This document shows, piece by piece, positions 50,801 through 60,245 of a DNA stretch of 64,000 bases. Every line of letters starts with the position of its first letter. Positions within the stretch are counted from its first letter, which is position 1. Below the pieces are notes generated by a model. It saw nothing but the letters and a program-made list of their open reading frames with translations. It did no database searches and was not told the DNA's origin. This DNA comes from Ammonifex degensii KC4 (lineage in GTDB: Bacteria > Bacillota > Desulfotomaculia > Desulfotomaculales > Ammonificaceae). The position numbers were made by a program, and so were the translations under genes. The stretch spans positions 2,060,175-2,124,174 of the forward strand of contig NC_013385.1 of assembly GCF_000024605.1 (NCBI RefSeq), read 5' to 3'.

Positions 50801-51451
50801 CTACCAAAAGCCGCGCGGCATAAAACGTTTTAAGGGGCGTACCGGATGGCCCATGCAGTCCCGCGGCCCGATGAGGCGCGCTATCTCTTCCAGTGCGGAA
50901 GTAGCCACCACCGGAATGCCCAAAATGCGGGCTGCTTCGGCAACCAGCCGTGCCCCCTTCTGTACCGTTTCCACATCGGTTTCGCTTCCCAGGTGGGTGT
51001 TGTTGATAAGGCCGTCCACCCTTCCCAGGCTGCGCACGTGCTCCACTATCTCTTCCACCGTGGAGGTCATGGGCTTGGCGGTATTGATCACCGCCAGCAC
51101 CTTGAGGTCGGGGTCGGTGTCGAAACCCTCCAGCAGGTTGAGCATTCTTGCTCCTCCGGCCCCGTAACCCACGTCGATGATCACGTCCCCCTCCCGCTTC
51201 AAGGCCCATCTCGCGGCTGGGTTGAGAAGGGTGCCCACCTCCCCGAAGCCCTCTACCGCTGCCCTTTTCCAGGCCAGGACCTCCAGGCCGTAGGATTCCA
51301 GCTCCTGCTTCAAAGGGCGCAGAGTCCAGAAGGGCTCCACCACATCCAGATCCACTAGCGTTACCCGCCGCCCCTCCCGGACCAGCATGAGCGCCCGGTT
51401 GATCGCGTTTTCGCTTTTGCCGCTGCCGTACTCACCTACGTAGGCTTCCAC
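50801..51451 (-). CDS. P-loop nucleotide-binding protein at the head of the kor operon
   Basis: 216 residues starting VEAYVGEYGSGKSENAINRA, a Walker-A variant, with VTLVDLDVVEPFWTLR (switch region, DxD) and DVIIDVGYGAGGAR and VLAVINTAKPMTS. The fold resembles MinD/CooC-type ATPases. A GTG start at 51451 lacks a well-placed ribosome site. Such a gene next to kor genes could help metal or cluster insertion, or regulate the enzyme; this is inference from context. I do not know a named family. Confidence 0.75.
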   Translation of the reverse strand: MEAYVGEYGSGKSENAINRALMLVREGRRVTLVDLDVVEPFWTLRPLKQELESYGLEVLAWKRAAVEGFGEVGTLLNPAARWALKREGDVIIDVGYGAGGARMLNLLEGFDTDPDLKVLAVINTAKPMTSTVEEIVEHVRSLGRVDGLINNTHLGSETDVETVQKGARLVAEAARILGIPVVATSALEEIARLIGPRDCMGHPVRPLKRFMPRGFW

Positions 51452-51530
51452 TATCCGTATGGAGGTCCACTCCCTGACACAGGGGAAGAGCGAAATTTAT
51501 ATCCATAGTATTGCAAAAGAAAGGTTAAGA

Positions 51531-51800
51531 TCAAGCTCTAAATCCGGCCAGGGCGAGAAGGGTGAGCAGCAAGACCCCTCCTACGGGATAAAGGCCGGCA
51601 GCCAGGGCAGTCAAGGGGTTAAGGGCGATGTGGAAGTGAAAAAGCTCCCCCACCAGATTGATAAGCCCCAAGAGGCAAGTCCCCACCACCATGGCCCAGA
51701 AAAGGCGCAAGACCAAACGCAAAGGGGCCAAAAGCACGCTTCCCATGAGGTAAAGGCCCATAAGCCCCAAAAACCCGAAGAAGACTACCTTCCAGTCCAC
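51531..51800 (-). CDS. bofA: Pro-sigma-K processing inhibitor BofA
   Basis: An 89-residue membrane protein of the BofA family, which in Bacillus restrains the SpoIVFB protease in the outer forespore membrane. Hydrophobic segments occur at about 5-21, 33-50 and 60-85. The conserved INLVGELFHFHIALNPLTAL stretch is the family signature. It follows recR at a distance of about 65 bases, the same relative place as in Bacillus (dnaX-ybaB-recR-yaaL-bofA). Confidence 0.88.
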   Translation of the reverse strand: MDWKVVFFGFLGLMGLYLMGSVLLAPLRLVLRLFWAMVVGTCLLGLINLVGELFHFHIALNPLTALAAGLYPVGGVLLLTLLALAGFRA

Positions 51801-51864
51801 CGCTTAACGCCCTCCCGGCCGATCTTGTCCACCTTAATCTTTATTCACCCGCCGGCTGCTCCAT

Positions 51865-52461
51865 TCAGATCTCCCTTCTCCCCTCTAAAGCGCGGGAAAT
51901 GGTCTCCTCGTCCGCCAGCTCTATCTCCGCCCCCACCGGCAAGCCGTAGGCCAGCCGGCTCACTTTGACCTCTAGGGGCTTAAGCAACCGCTTTAAGTAA
52001 AGGGCCGTGGCTTCTCCCTCGGTGGTGGAGCTGGTGGCCAGAATGACCTCTCTTACTTCCCCTTCTTGTAGCCTTTGGAGCAGCTCTTGGATACGCAGCT
52101 TGTCGGGGCCGACGCCGTCAAGGGGGGAGAGGACGCCGTGCAGTACGTGGTAAACCCCCTTAAAGCACCCGGCCCGCTCTATGGCCACCACGTCGCGGGG
52201 CATCTCCACCACGCAAATGATCCCCTTGTCCCGCCGCGCATCGCTACAGATGGAGCAAGGATCGATGTCGGTAAAGTTGCCGCAAACGGAGCAGTAAAAG
52301 GTTTTCTCCCGGGCCTCCTTTATGGCTTCGGCCAGGCGCAGGGCCTCCTCCGGCGGGGCGCTTAGAAGGTAAAAGGCCAGGCGCTGCGCTGTCCGAGAGC
52401 CGATGCCGGGAAGGCGCTTGAGTTCCTCTATCAGCCTGGCAAGGGGGCGGGGGTAGCTCAA
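51865..52461 (-). CDS. recR: Recombination protein RecR
   Basis: 198 residues with helix-hairpin-helix N-terminus (LKRLPGIGSRTAQRLAFYLL), a four-Cys zinc finger (CSVCGNFTDIDPCSIC) and a Toprim domain (ICVVEMPRDVVAIE; EVILATSSTTEGEATALYL). RecR loads RecA with RecF/RecO at single-strand gaps. It follows ybaB by 16 bases. Confidence 0.97.
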   Translation of the reverse strand: MSYPRPLARLIEELKRLPGIGSRTAQRLAFYLLSAPPEEALRLAEAIKEAREKTFYCSVCGNFTDIDPCSICSDARRDKGIICVVEMPRDVVAIERAGCFKGVYHVLHGVLSPLDGVGPDKLRIQELLQRLQEGEVREVILATSSTTEGEATALYLKRLLKPLEVKVSRLAYGLPVGAEIELADEETISRALEGRREI

Positions 52462-52477
52462 AGACCGAAACCCCCCT

Positions 52478-52804
52478 TTAGACCAGCCCGGGGATGCCCA
52501 GCCCGCCCGTCAGGCGTCCCATTTCTTGTGCCACCATCTCGCGCGCCTGCCGCAGGGCCTCGTTGACCGCAGCCAGGATCATGTCCTGGAGGAGCTCCAC
52601 CTCTTCGGGGTCCACCGCCTCGGGCTTGATCTCCAGGGAGACCAGCTCCTGGCGCCCGTTGACCACCGCCTTTACCATGCCGCCGCCGGCGGTGGCCTCC
52701 GTGGTGCGGTTACCCAGTTCCTCTTGGAGTTTAGCCAGCTCCGACTGAAGTTTCTGCACCTGACGCATCATCTTTCCCCAGTCCAAATTCCTCACCCCTT
52801 TCAA
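52478..52804 (-). CDS. ybaB: YbaB/EbfC nucleoid-associated protein
   Basis: 108 residues with the family core (MMRQVQKLQSELAKLQEELG; VKAVVNGRQELVSLEIKPEA; LLQDMILAAVNEALRQAREM). Proteins of this family bind DNA as tweezer-shaped dimers. Some N-terminal residues precede the family start. It is seven bases after dnaX, its near-universal neighbour. Contrast the divergent paralogue at 31.8 kb. Confidence 0.95.
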   Translation of the reverse strand: MKGVRNLDWGKMMRQVQKLQSELAKLQEELGNRTTEATAGGGMVKAVVNGRQELVSLEIKPEAVDPEEVELLQDMILAAVNEALRQAREMVAQEMGRLTGGLGIPGLV

Positions 52805-52811
52805 ACGTTGA

Positions 52812-54095
52812 CTAGACGATCTCCACTTCCCAGTCGCCGCCGAAACGCCGGGACAAGGCCTCGGCCAAGAGTGCCTGGTTCTCCGGTCGGCTCAAAGCGC
52901 TGCGCACGTACCCGTCCCCTGCCGCCAGTTTAAGTCTTCTCCCCTCCAATCCTACTATATTGGCCAAACATAGCTGCCCGAAGAGGCGAGGGCTGGCCTC
53001 TTTGACGAACTGGAGGACATCGGGCCATAAGGCCTTGACCCTTTCCAGAGAAGGGGGACGCCCCTCCTCCGTGGATAAGAGGCGGATAAGGGCCAGCTCC
53101 AAAGTAAGGCTTTTAAGCGGACTTAAGCGCATGTCAACCAAAGCCTGGTGCAAAGCGGCAAGGGAGCGCAAAAGCCAGGAAGGCGCTTTTCTCTCCTCCC
53201 GCAGGTGACGGAGAATCTCTTCCCGCAGGCGCAGGATGAGGTCGCGCACAAAAAGGTTGAGGTCCTTGCCCCTTTCCTCGATCTCGTTCACCAGGCGCAA
53301 AGCGCCGGCCAGATCCCCTTTCTGCAGGTAGGTCAGCATCTCTTCCAGGGCCTGAGAAGGAACCTTCCCTAAAAGATCGGCCACATCAATCGCCCGGAGC
53401 TCCCCTTCGGCCCAGGCCAGAGCCTGGTCCAGCAGGCTTAAAGCATCCCGCATACTCCCCTCTGCCGCTTGGGCCAGCAGGCGTAAGGCTTCCCTTTCTA
53501 CCTTTACCGGAAAGGTTTCGGCCACCCGGGCCAGGTGCTCCTCGATGAGGGCAGTAGGAAGGCGACGGAAATCAAAGCGCTGGCAGCGAGAGAGGATGGT
53601 GACCGGTATCTTATGCGGTTCGGTGGTAGCCAAGATAAAGACTACCTGGGGAGGAGGTTCCTCCAGAGTTTTCAAAAGGGCGTTGGCCGCTTCCGAGGTG
53701 AGCATATGAGCCTCGTCAATGATGTAGACCTTGTAGCGGGAATGTACTGGGGAAAGCCGCACCCGCTCCCTTAGCTCCCGCATTTCGTCTATGCCCCGGC
53801 GGGAAGCAGCGTCGATCTCCAGAACGTCCAAGGAGGTGCCTTCCATGATGGAGAGGCACTGTGGACAGGTATCGCAGGGGACAGGCGTAGGACCTTGGAG
53901 GCAATTAAGGGCTTTGGCCAGGATCCGGGCCGTGCTGGTCTTTCCCGTGCCTCGCGGACCAGCAAAGAGATAGGCGTGAGCAATTCTACCCATAGCCAAA
54001 GCATTCCTTAAAGTGCGAGTGACGTGAGCCTGACCGACCACCTGGGCGAATTGCTGGGGGCGCCAAGCACGGTAGAGGGCTTGTTCTTCGGCCAC
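52812..54095 (-). CDS. dnaX: DNA polymerase III gamma/tau subunit
   Basis: Clamp-loader ATPase with Walker A GPRGTGKTSTARIL, a zinc module (CLQGPTPVPCDTCPQC), DEAHMLTSEAANALLK and sensor motifs, and a C-terminal oligomerisation region. With 427 residues it is shorter than most tau proteins, with a reduced C-terminal domain. It begins 25 bases after the SRP RNA terminator and so must be transcribed by read-through or by a promoter inside the RNA region; I did not find one. Confidence 0.96.
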   Translation of the reverse strand: MAEEQALYRAWRPQQFAQVVGQAHVTRTLRNALAMGRIAHAYLFAGPRGTGKTSTARILAKALNCLQGPTPVPCDTCPQCLSIMEGTSLDVLEIDAASRRGIDEMRELRERVRLSPVHSRYKVYIIDEAHMLTSEAANALLKTLEEPPPQVVFILATTEPHKIPVTILSRCQRFDFRRLPTALIEEHLARVAETFPVKVEREALRLLAQAAEGSMRDALSLLDQALAWAEGELRAIDVADLLGKVPSQALEEMLTYLQKGDLAGALRLVNEIEERGKDLNLFVRDLILRLREEILRHLREERKAPSWLLRSLAALHQALVDMRLSPLKSLTLELALIRLLSTEEGRPPSLERVKALWPDVLQFVKEASPRLFGQLCLANIVGLEGRRLKLAAGDGYVRSALSRPENQALLAEALSRRFGGDWEVEIV

Positions 54096-54119
54096 CTAAG
54101 ACCCCCCCGAATCCTAGCC

Positions 54120-54144
54120 AAAAATAAAAGCGCTTTTCGCGCTT
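54120..54144 (-). terminator. Terminator of the SRP RNA
   Basis: On the minus strand AAGCGC-GAAAA-GCGCTT is followed by TTATTTTTGG. It lies about 30 bases after the SRP RNA 3' end. Confidence 0.75.
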
Positions 54145-54171
54145 CCCTCACACTCGTAAATACGAACTAAG

Positions 54172-54445
54172 CTTGGCCGTGCACCTGCCGTTGAACACCG
54201 GTCTCCGGTCGACGCCGACCGCAGGTAACTCGGGCCAGGCACCCTCGCGGCACCCGGAGGATTTCCCTTAGTGCTGCTTCCGTCAGGACCTGACACGGTT
54301 CGGGAAGCTCCGTCGCGCGAGACCCAGCCTTCTTCGCCCCTTGCGGTAGCCGTACCACAAACCGGGCCCGCGGGCAGGAATTCGACCCCGCTATAGCGGA
54401 TTGCGGGTACAGGGCACCGCTACCTCCCCGTCTAGCACGGCCAAG
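54172..54445 (-). ncRNA. ffs: Signal recognition particle RNA, Bacillus-type long form
   Basis: The minus strand carries the conserved domain IV core at 54297-54271 (GTGTCAGGTC, CTGACGGAAGCAGCAC), the Ffh-binding hairpin with the GGAAGCAG bulge. The 5' end (CTTGGCCGTGC) and 3' end (GCACGGCCAAG) are perfect complements, closing the molecule at 54445 and 54172, about 274 nt. This length matches the Bacillus/Clostridia type with an Alu domain. It lies between tRNA-Ser and dnaX, as in Bacillus. Confidence 0.92.
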
Positions 54446-54467
54446 TTTGGTCCGTATTAAGAATAAA

Positions 54468-54561
54468 TGGCGGAGAGAGTGGGATTCGAACCCACGAGGC
54501 AGGTTTTAGCCTGCCTACTCGCTCTCCAGGCGAGCGCCTTAGTCCACTCGGCCATCTCTCC
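54468..54561 (-). tRNA. tRNA-Ser (anticodon GGA)
   Basis: Acceptor GGAGAGA pairs with TCTCTCC, the GGTTCGAATCC T-arm is present, and a long variable arm (TAGGCAGGC/GCCTGCCT) marks it as serine. The anticodon loop is CTGGAGA. CCA is encoded. Confidence 0.95.
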
Positions 54562-54592
54562 GCATGCTACATCATTTTTTAGGATATTTTCA

Positions 54593-54685
54593 TGGCGGAG
54601 AGAGTGGGATTCGAACCCACGAGGCGGGTTTTGCCCGCCTACTCGATTTCGAGTCGAGCGCCTTAGTCCACTCGGCCATCTCTCC
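54593..54685 (-). tRNA. tRNA-Ser (anticodon CGA)
   Basis: Nearly identical body to the previous serine tRNA, with anticodon loop CTCGAAA and variable arm TAGGCGGGC/GCCCGCCT. CCA is encoded. Its 5' 23 bases also form the 3' end of tadA. Confidence 0.95.
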
Positions 54686-55154
54686 GCTCCATGCGCAACT
54701 CCTGGAAGAAGCGCTTAAGCAGAGCACCGCTCTCTTCCGCCAGCACTCCGCCCACCACTTCTACTTGGTGGTTGAAGCGAGGATCACGCAGCAGATCGAC
54801 CACCGATCCCGCTGCTCCCGCCTTCGGGTCAAAGGCCCCGAAGACTACCCGTTTCACCCGGAACTGTATCAAGGCACCCGCGCACATGGGGCAGGGTTCC
54901 AGCGTGGTGTAAAGCGTTACTTCCTCCAGGCGCCAGTCACCTATCTTTTTCGCCGCTTCACGCAAAGCCAGGATCTCAGCATGGGCGGTAGCGTCTTTCA
55001 AGGTCTCACGCAGGTTGTGTCCCCGCCCGATGATTTCCCCGTTGAGGACCGCCACCGCGCCTACCGGAACCTCGCCACGGACATAGGCCTTTTCCGCTTC
55101 GCTGAGCGCCTCGCGCATGAAGCGCTCCTGCTGCGCTTTCTCTTCAGTGGTCAT
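54663..55154 (-). CDS. tadA: tRNA-specific adenosine deaminase TadA
   Basis: Deaminates the wobble adenosine of tRNA-Arg(ACG) to inosine. HAEILAL carries the zinc His and catalytic Glu; PCPMCAGAL has the two Cys zinc ligands. Start is uncertain: ATGs at 55169, 55163, 55154 and 55118 are in frame; 55154 gives a family-like N-terminus and 55118 has the best AGGAG site. The last seven codons and the stop are read from the tRNA-Ser(CGA) gene. The substrate tRNA-Arg(ACG) gene lies about 110 bases upstream of the gene. Confidence 0.93.
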   Translation of the reverse strand: MTTEEKAQQERFMREALSEAEKAYVRGEVPVGAVAVLNGEIIGRGHNLRETLKDATAHAEILALREAAKKIGDWRLEEVTLYTTLEPCPMCAGALIQFRVKRVVFGAFDPKAGAAGSVVDLLRDPRFNHQVEVVGGVLAEESGALLKRFFQELRMERRDGRVD

Positions 55155-55168
55155 GTGCGGCATCAACA

Positions 55169-55245
55169 TGGTGCGCCCGGAGGGATTCGAACCCCCGACC
55201 TGCGGCTTAGGAGGCCACCGCTCTATCCTCCTGAGCTACGGGCGC
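55169..55245 (-). tRNA. tRNA-Arg (anticodon CCT)
   Basis: Acceptor GCGCCCG pairs with CGGGCGC; anticodon stem GTGGC-CTCCTAA-GCCGC shows CCT; the T-arm GGTTCGAATCC is standard and CCA is encoded. Reads AGG. Confidence 0.95.
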
Positions 55246-55270
55246 CTGTTGAAGTCTCAAGGAATTTTTA

Positions 55271-55347
55271 TGGCGCGCCCGGAGGGACTCGAACCCCCAA
55301 CACCCAGATCCGTAGTCTGGTGCTCTATCCATTTGAGCTACGGGCGC
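55271..55347 (-). tRNA. tRNA-Arg (anticodon ACG)
   Basis: Acceptor GCGCCCG/CGGGCGC; anticodon stem CCAGA-CTACGGA-TCTGG shows ACG, the tRNA whose A34 is converted to inosine by TadA. CCA is encoded. Confidence 0.95.
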
Positions 55348-55350
55348 GTA

Positions 55351-55447
55351 TGGCGGAGAGAGCGGGATTCGAACCCGCGGTAGAGGGTTTTTAGCCCTCT
55401 ACAGCCGCTTAGCAGGCGACCGCCTTCGACCACTCGGCCATCTCTCC
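55351..55447 (-). tRNA. tRNA-Ser (anticodon GCT)
   Basis: Serine body with long variable arm (TGTAGAGGGC/ACCCTCTAC); anticodon loop CTGCTAA gives GCT, reading AGC and AGU. CCA is encoded. Only three bases separate it from tRNA-Arg(ACG). Confidence 0.95.
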
Positions 55448-55483
55448 TGGTGTCAATCCCTTACCGCCCCCCGCATTTTTGCC

Positions 55484-55574
55484 TGGCGGAGGGGGTGGGA
55501 TTCGAACCCACGGAGCCCGCGAGGGGCTCAGCGGTTTTCAAGACCGCCTCCTTAGACCGCTCGGACACCCCTCC
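55484..55574 (-). tRNA. tRNA-Ser (anticodon TGA)
   Basis: Acceptor GGAGGGG pairs with CCCCTCC; anticodon loop CTTGAAA gives TGA; long variable arm GAGCCCCTCGCGGGCTC. CCA is encoded. It is first in the tRNA/SRP cluster and has a strong promoter just upstream. Confidence 0.95.
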
Positions 55575-55586
55575 CATGCAAGATCT

Positions 55587-55616
55587 ACTATAGCACAGCC
55601 TCTTCGCCGCTGTCAA
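55587..55616 (-). promoter_or_regulatory. Sigma-A promoter of the tRNA-tadA-SRP cluster
   Basis: On the minus strand TTGACA (55616-55611), an 18-base spacer and TATAGT (55592-55587) precede tRNA-Ser(TGA) by about a dozen bases. Only one -10 base is off consensus. Confidence 0.8.
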
Positions 55617-55633
55617 CGCACCGCGACCGGCAG

Positions 55634-56936
<1,303 letters not shown>

Positions 56937-58331
56937 TCACCCCCCAAAGCGCCGCAATATCTCCCGGGCAACCACTACGCCGGATGCCGAAGCCTGCACC
57001 AGACCCCGCGTGACTCCTGCCCCGTCGCCGGCCGCGAAAAGGTTCTTTATCTGGGTCTCGAGTTGAGGCGTGAGTTTAAGGCGCGAAGAATAGAACTTGA
57101 CTTCTGCGCCGTAAAGCAAAGTGTCGCGCGAGAAAACCCCCGGCGCCAACTTATCCAGAGCCTCCAGCATCTCCACTATGCCCACCAAGTGCCGGTAAGG
57201 CAGGACCAGGCTCAGATCCCCCGGCGTAGCCAGGGCAAGGGTAGGACGCACCAATCCCTTGGCCAGACGCTCGGGCGTGCTGCGCCTCCCCGCCAGGAGA
57301 TCCCCCAGCCGCTGCACGATGACCCCGTTGCCCAGGAGGTTGGCCAGGCTGGCTATGTGGCGGCCGTAGGCAATCGGCTCTTTAAAAGGTTCAGTGAAAC
57401 TCTTGCTCACCAGCACCGCAAAGTTGGTGTTTTCCGTCTTGTGGTAGGCGTGCGCGTGCCCGTTGACGGTCACCACACCGTCGGCGTTCTCCACCACCAC
57501 CTCTCCGTAGGGGTTCATGCAAAAGGTACGCACCTTATCTTCAAAGGTGCGGGAATAGTAGATGCACTTGAACTCGTAGAAGAGGCGGGTCAGCGGCTCC
57601 ATGACTACCGCCGGTACCTCTACGCGCACCCCTATATCCACGGGATTGACCGCCATTTCCAGGCGTAAGCGCTTCGCCTCGTGCCGCAGCCAGTTGGCTC
57701 CCTCGCGTCCCGGCGCCACTACCACCCAGCGGGCAGTTAGCACCTGACCGTCGGCCAGCTTAACCCCGCGGATCTGCCGGCGGGAAGTGAGCAGGGTCTT
57801 GACCTCGCACCCCATCCTGATATCCACTTTTTCCTGAAGGTAGTCGCGCATGCGGGCCAGAACCTCCGAGCACCTGCCGGTCCCGAGGTGCCGAATGGGC
57901 ACCTGGATCACCCGCAGGCCGGCGAAGACCGCCCGGCGTATAACCTCTTCGTACTCCGCTTCCCGCCCCACGCCGTAAATTTCATCAGGGGCACCGAACT
58001 CCCGGTAGATGCCATCTACATAAGAGATGAGCTCTTCCAGCTTTTCCCGCCCCAGATACTCGTCCAGGACCCCACCCACCTCGGGGGAGAGGGTGAGCTT
58101 GCCGTCGCTAAAAGCTCCTGCTCCGCCCCAGCCGCACATGATGGAGCAGGTGGGGCAGTGACGGCAGAAGTCCCTCTTGGCGTGGGCGGGACAGAAGCGC
58201 TGGCTAAGATCGGGCCCCTTATCCAGAAGGGCTATCTTGAGTCGCGCCTCCTGCCGCACCAACTCCAGAGCGGTGAAAATACCTGCCGGTCCCGCTCCTA
58301 CTATCAGAACGTCGTAATCCCGGTAAGCCAA
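56937..58331 (-). CDS. FAD-dependent dehydrogenase-like protein (COG2509 type)
   Basis: 464 residues with the dinucleotide fold VLIVGAGPAGIFTALELVR and a second FAD motif near the C-terminus (LFAAGDGAGVTRGLVQASAS). An early cysteine set (CPAHAKRDFCRHCPTC) followed by CGWGGAGAFSDGKLTLS could bind a metal or cluster. This family is often placed with geranylgeranyl reductase-like flavoproteins; its substrate is unknown. It lies between dnaB and purA, a conserved neighbourhood in related Clostridia. Confidence 0.82.
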   Translation of the reverse strand: MAYRDYDVLIVGAGPAGIFTALELVRQEARLKIALLDKGPDLSQRFCPAHAKRDFCRHCPTCSIMCGWGGAGAFSDGKLTLSPEVGGVLDEYLGREKLEELISYVDGIYREFGAPDEIYGVGREAEYEEVIRRAVFAGLRVIQVPIRHLGTGRCSEVLARMRDYLQEKVDIRMGCEVKTLLTSRRQIRGVKLADGQVLTARWVVVAPGREGANWLRHEAKRLRLEMAVNPVDIGVRVEVPAVVMEPLTRLFYEFKCIYYSRTFEDKVRTFCMNPYGEVVVENADGVVTVNGHAHAYHKTENTNFAVLVSKSFTEPFKEPIAYGRHIASLANLLGNGVIVQRLGDLLAGRRSTPERLAKGLVRPTLALATPGDLSLVLPYRHLVGIVEMLEALDKLAPGVFSRDTLLYGAEVKFYSSRLKLTPQLETQIKNLFAAGDGAGVTRGLVQASASGVVVAREILRRFGG

Positions 58332-58358
58332 GTCCTTCCCCCTCGAGCCCTATGATAG

Positions 58359-59684
58359 TTAGAAGTCGAAGTCTTTGGCCAGAGTTACGAAACAGGTATA
58401 TTCTCTCAAGAAGGCCAGCTCCGCCGTGCCCGTAGGGCCGTTGCGTTGCTTGGCCACGATGATCTCCGCCACCCCTGGCTTATCCGTGTCGGGCCGGTAG
58501 TAGTCCTCCCGGTAGATGAACATGACCACGTCCGCGTCCTGCTCCAGGCTCCCGCTCTCCCGCAGGTCGGAAAGCTGCGGGCGCTTGTCCTGCCGCGTCT
58601 CTGGAGCGCGGCTGAGCTGCGACAGGGCCAGAACCGGGCAGTTGAGTTCCTTGGCCAGGTGCTTCAAGCTGCGAGAGACAAAAGCTATCTCCTGCTGGCG
58701 GTTCTCCATCCGCCGAGGAGGCTGGACGAGCTGCAGGTAGTCCACCACTATGAGCCCCAGGCTCCCCGCCTGGGCCTTGAGCCTCCGCGCCCGCGCCCGC
58801 AAATCCCGCACTGAGAGGCCGGGCGTGTCGTCGATGTAAAGTGGCAAGGGGGCCAGACGTGCCGCCGCCTGGGAAAGTTTTACCCAATCTTCGTCAGTAA
58901 GCTCCGCCGTCCGCACCCGCCGGTGGTCTACCCGCGCCTCCGCCGCCAGGAGCCGCTGAATAAGCTGTTCCCGCGACATCTCCAGGCTGAAAAAGCCCAC
59001 CGGCAAAGCTACCTCCCGCGCCACGTTGAGGCTTATGGAAAGGGCCAAGCTGGTCTTGCCCATGCCGGGACGAGAGGCCAGGATGATTAGGTCCTGCGGC
59101 CAGAGTCCTGAAAGCAGGCCGTCGAGTTCTTCAAAGCCGGTGGGCAGGCCCAGTTTCTTGCCCCGGTAGCGGTAGGACTCTTCCAGGTGGTGTAGTACCG
59201 CCTCCAGTACCTCGCTCAAGGCCACGAAGGAAGACTCGACCTCGCTTGCCGAAAGCTCGGAAAGCCAGCGCTCCGCCTCCGAGAGAAGCTGCCGGGCATC
59301 GCCTGCCTCCTCCAGCCCCAGGTCCCGGATGCGGGTAGCTACCTCCACCAGGCTGCGCAGAAGCGCCTTATCTCTTACGAGCTTGGCGTAGTGTTCCGCG
59401 TGTGCCGCCGTAGGCACTACGTCCACGAGGCTCGCTACGTACGCCGCCCCGCCCGCCTTCTCCAGCTTTCCTTCCCGCCGTAAGTGTTCGGTGACCGTGA
59501 TGAGGTCGATGGGCAAGCCCTGGTCCTCAAGTTCAAGCATGGCCTCGTATATGGCCCGGTGTGCCTCTTCGTAAAAGTCTTCCGGCCGAACAAGCCCCTC
59601 CACCCGTGCTAACTGATCCGGGTCGAGGAAGATGGAGCCCAGAAGCGCCTGCTCTGCTGAGACGTTCTGGGGGAGTTGAGCCAA
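58359..59684 (-). CDS. dnaB: Replicative DNA helicase DnaB
   Basis: A 441-residue hexameric helicase that unwinds DNA at the fork. N-terminal domain LPQNVSAEQALLGSIFLDPD, P-loop ILASRPGMGKTSLALSI, DYLQLVQPPRR (Walker B) and LSDLRESGSLEQDADVVMFI motif are all present. It follows rplI, the classical Firmicutes order rplI-dnaB. Confidence 0.97.
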   Translation of the reverse strand: MAQLPQNVSAEQALLGSIFLDPDQLARVEGLVRPEDFYEEAHRAIYEAMLELEDQGLPIDLITVTEHLRREGKLEKAGGAAYVASLVDVVPTAAHAEHYAKLVRDKALLRSLVEVATRIRDLGLEEAGDARQLLSEAERWLSELSASEVESSFVALSEVLEAVLHHLEESYRYRGKKLGLPTGFEELDGLLSGLWPQDLIILASRPGMGKTSLALSISLNVAREVALPVGFFSLEMSREQLIQRLLAAEARVDHRRVRTAELTDEDWVKLSQAAARLAPLPLYIDDTPGLSVRDLRARARRLKAQAGSLGLIVVDYLQLVQPPRRMENRQQEIAFVSRSLKHLAKELNCPVLALSQLSRAPETRQDKRPQLSDLRESGSLEQDADVVMFIYREDYYRPDTDKPGVAEIIVAKQRNGPTGTAELAFLREYTCFVTLAKDFDF

Positions 59685-59698
59685 AAGACCTCACCACC

Positions 59699-60145
59699 TC
59701 ACGCAGGTACCACCTCTACTTTGACCTTTCCCACCACGCCGGCGGCCAGCCGGACCTCCACCGTGTAAGTCCCTATTTCCTTGATGGGGCTTTCCAGCAT
59801 CACCTGCTTCTTGTCGATCTCCGTTCCCAACTCCTGGGCTATGGCGGCCGCTATTTCTTTGGCGGTCACCGCACCGAAGAGCTTTCCTCCCTCACCGGCC
59901 CGGACCTTGAGGGTGAGAGTGGTAGCGGAAAGCTGGTCGGCCAGTTTCTTTGCCGCCTCCAGCTTGGCTGCCTCTGCCTTTGCTTTCTGCTCTGCCCGGC
60001 GCTTGAGCTCCGCCATCTTCTTCTCGTCGGCCGGCTCCGCCAGGCGCCGAGGAATGAGGTAGTTGCGGGCGTAGCCCTCGGCTACGTTTACCACTTCGCC
60101 GGCCTTGCCCAGCGAAGGAACGTCCTTTAGGAGGATTACCCGCAT
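59699..60145 (-). CDS. rplI: 50S ribosomal protein L9
   Basis: 148 residues: [20 protein letters not shown] at the N-terminal rRNA-binding domain, the long connecting helix (about 40-75) and a C-terminal domain ([15 protein letters not shown]). It follows a terminator-like hairpin after rpsR, so its expression may be set by partial read-through. Confidence 0.98.
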   Translation of the reverse strand: MRVILLKDVPSLGKAGEVVNVAEGYARNYLIPRRLAEPADEKKMAELKRRAEQKAKAEAAKLEAAKKLADQLSATTLTLKVRAGEGGKLFGAVTAKEIAAAIAQELGTEIDKKQVMLESPIKEIGTYTVEVRLAAGVVGKVKVEVVPA

Positions 60146-60170
60146 CGGAGCAAACTTCCCTCCCCTCCAG

Positions 60171-60198
60171 AAAAAAAGCGGGGTGCTTCCTCACCCCG
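60171..60198 (-). terminator. Terminator or attenuator between rpsR and rplI
   Basis: On the minus strand CGGGGTG-AGGAAG-CACCCCG is followed by CTTTTTTT. It would end or reduce transcription after rpsF-ssb-rpsR. Confidence 0.85.
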
Positions 60199-60245
60199 TC
60201 TGATCCTCCCGGAGACCAGCACCTTTCCTTGAAGGCCAAACATTT

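Noticed and set aside
54414-54467. Independent promoter for the SRP RNA
   Set aside because: No convincing -35/-10 pair lies between tRNA-Ser(GGA) and the RNA; co-transcription with the tRNAs is simpler.
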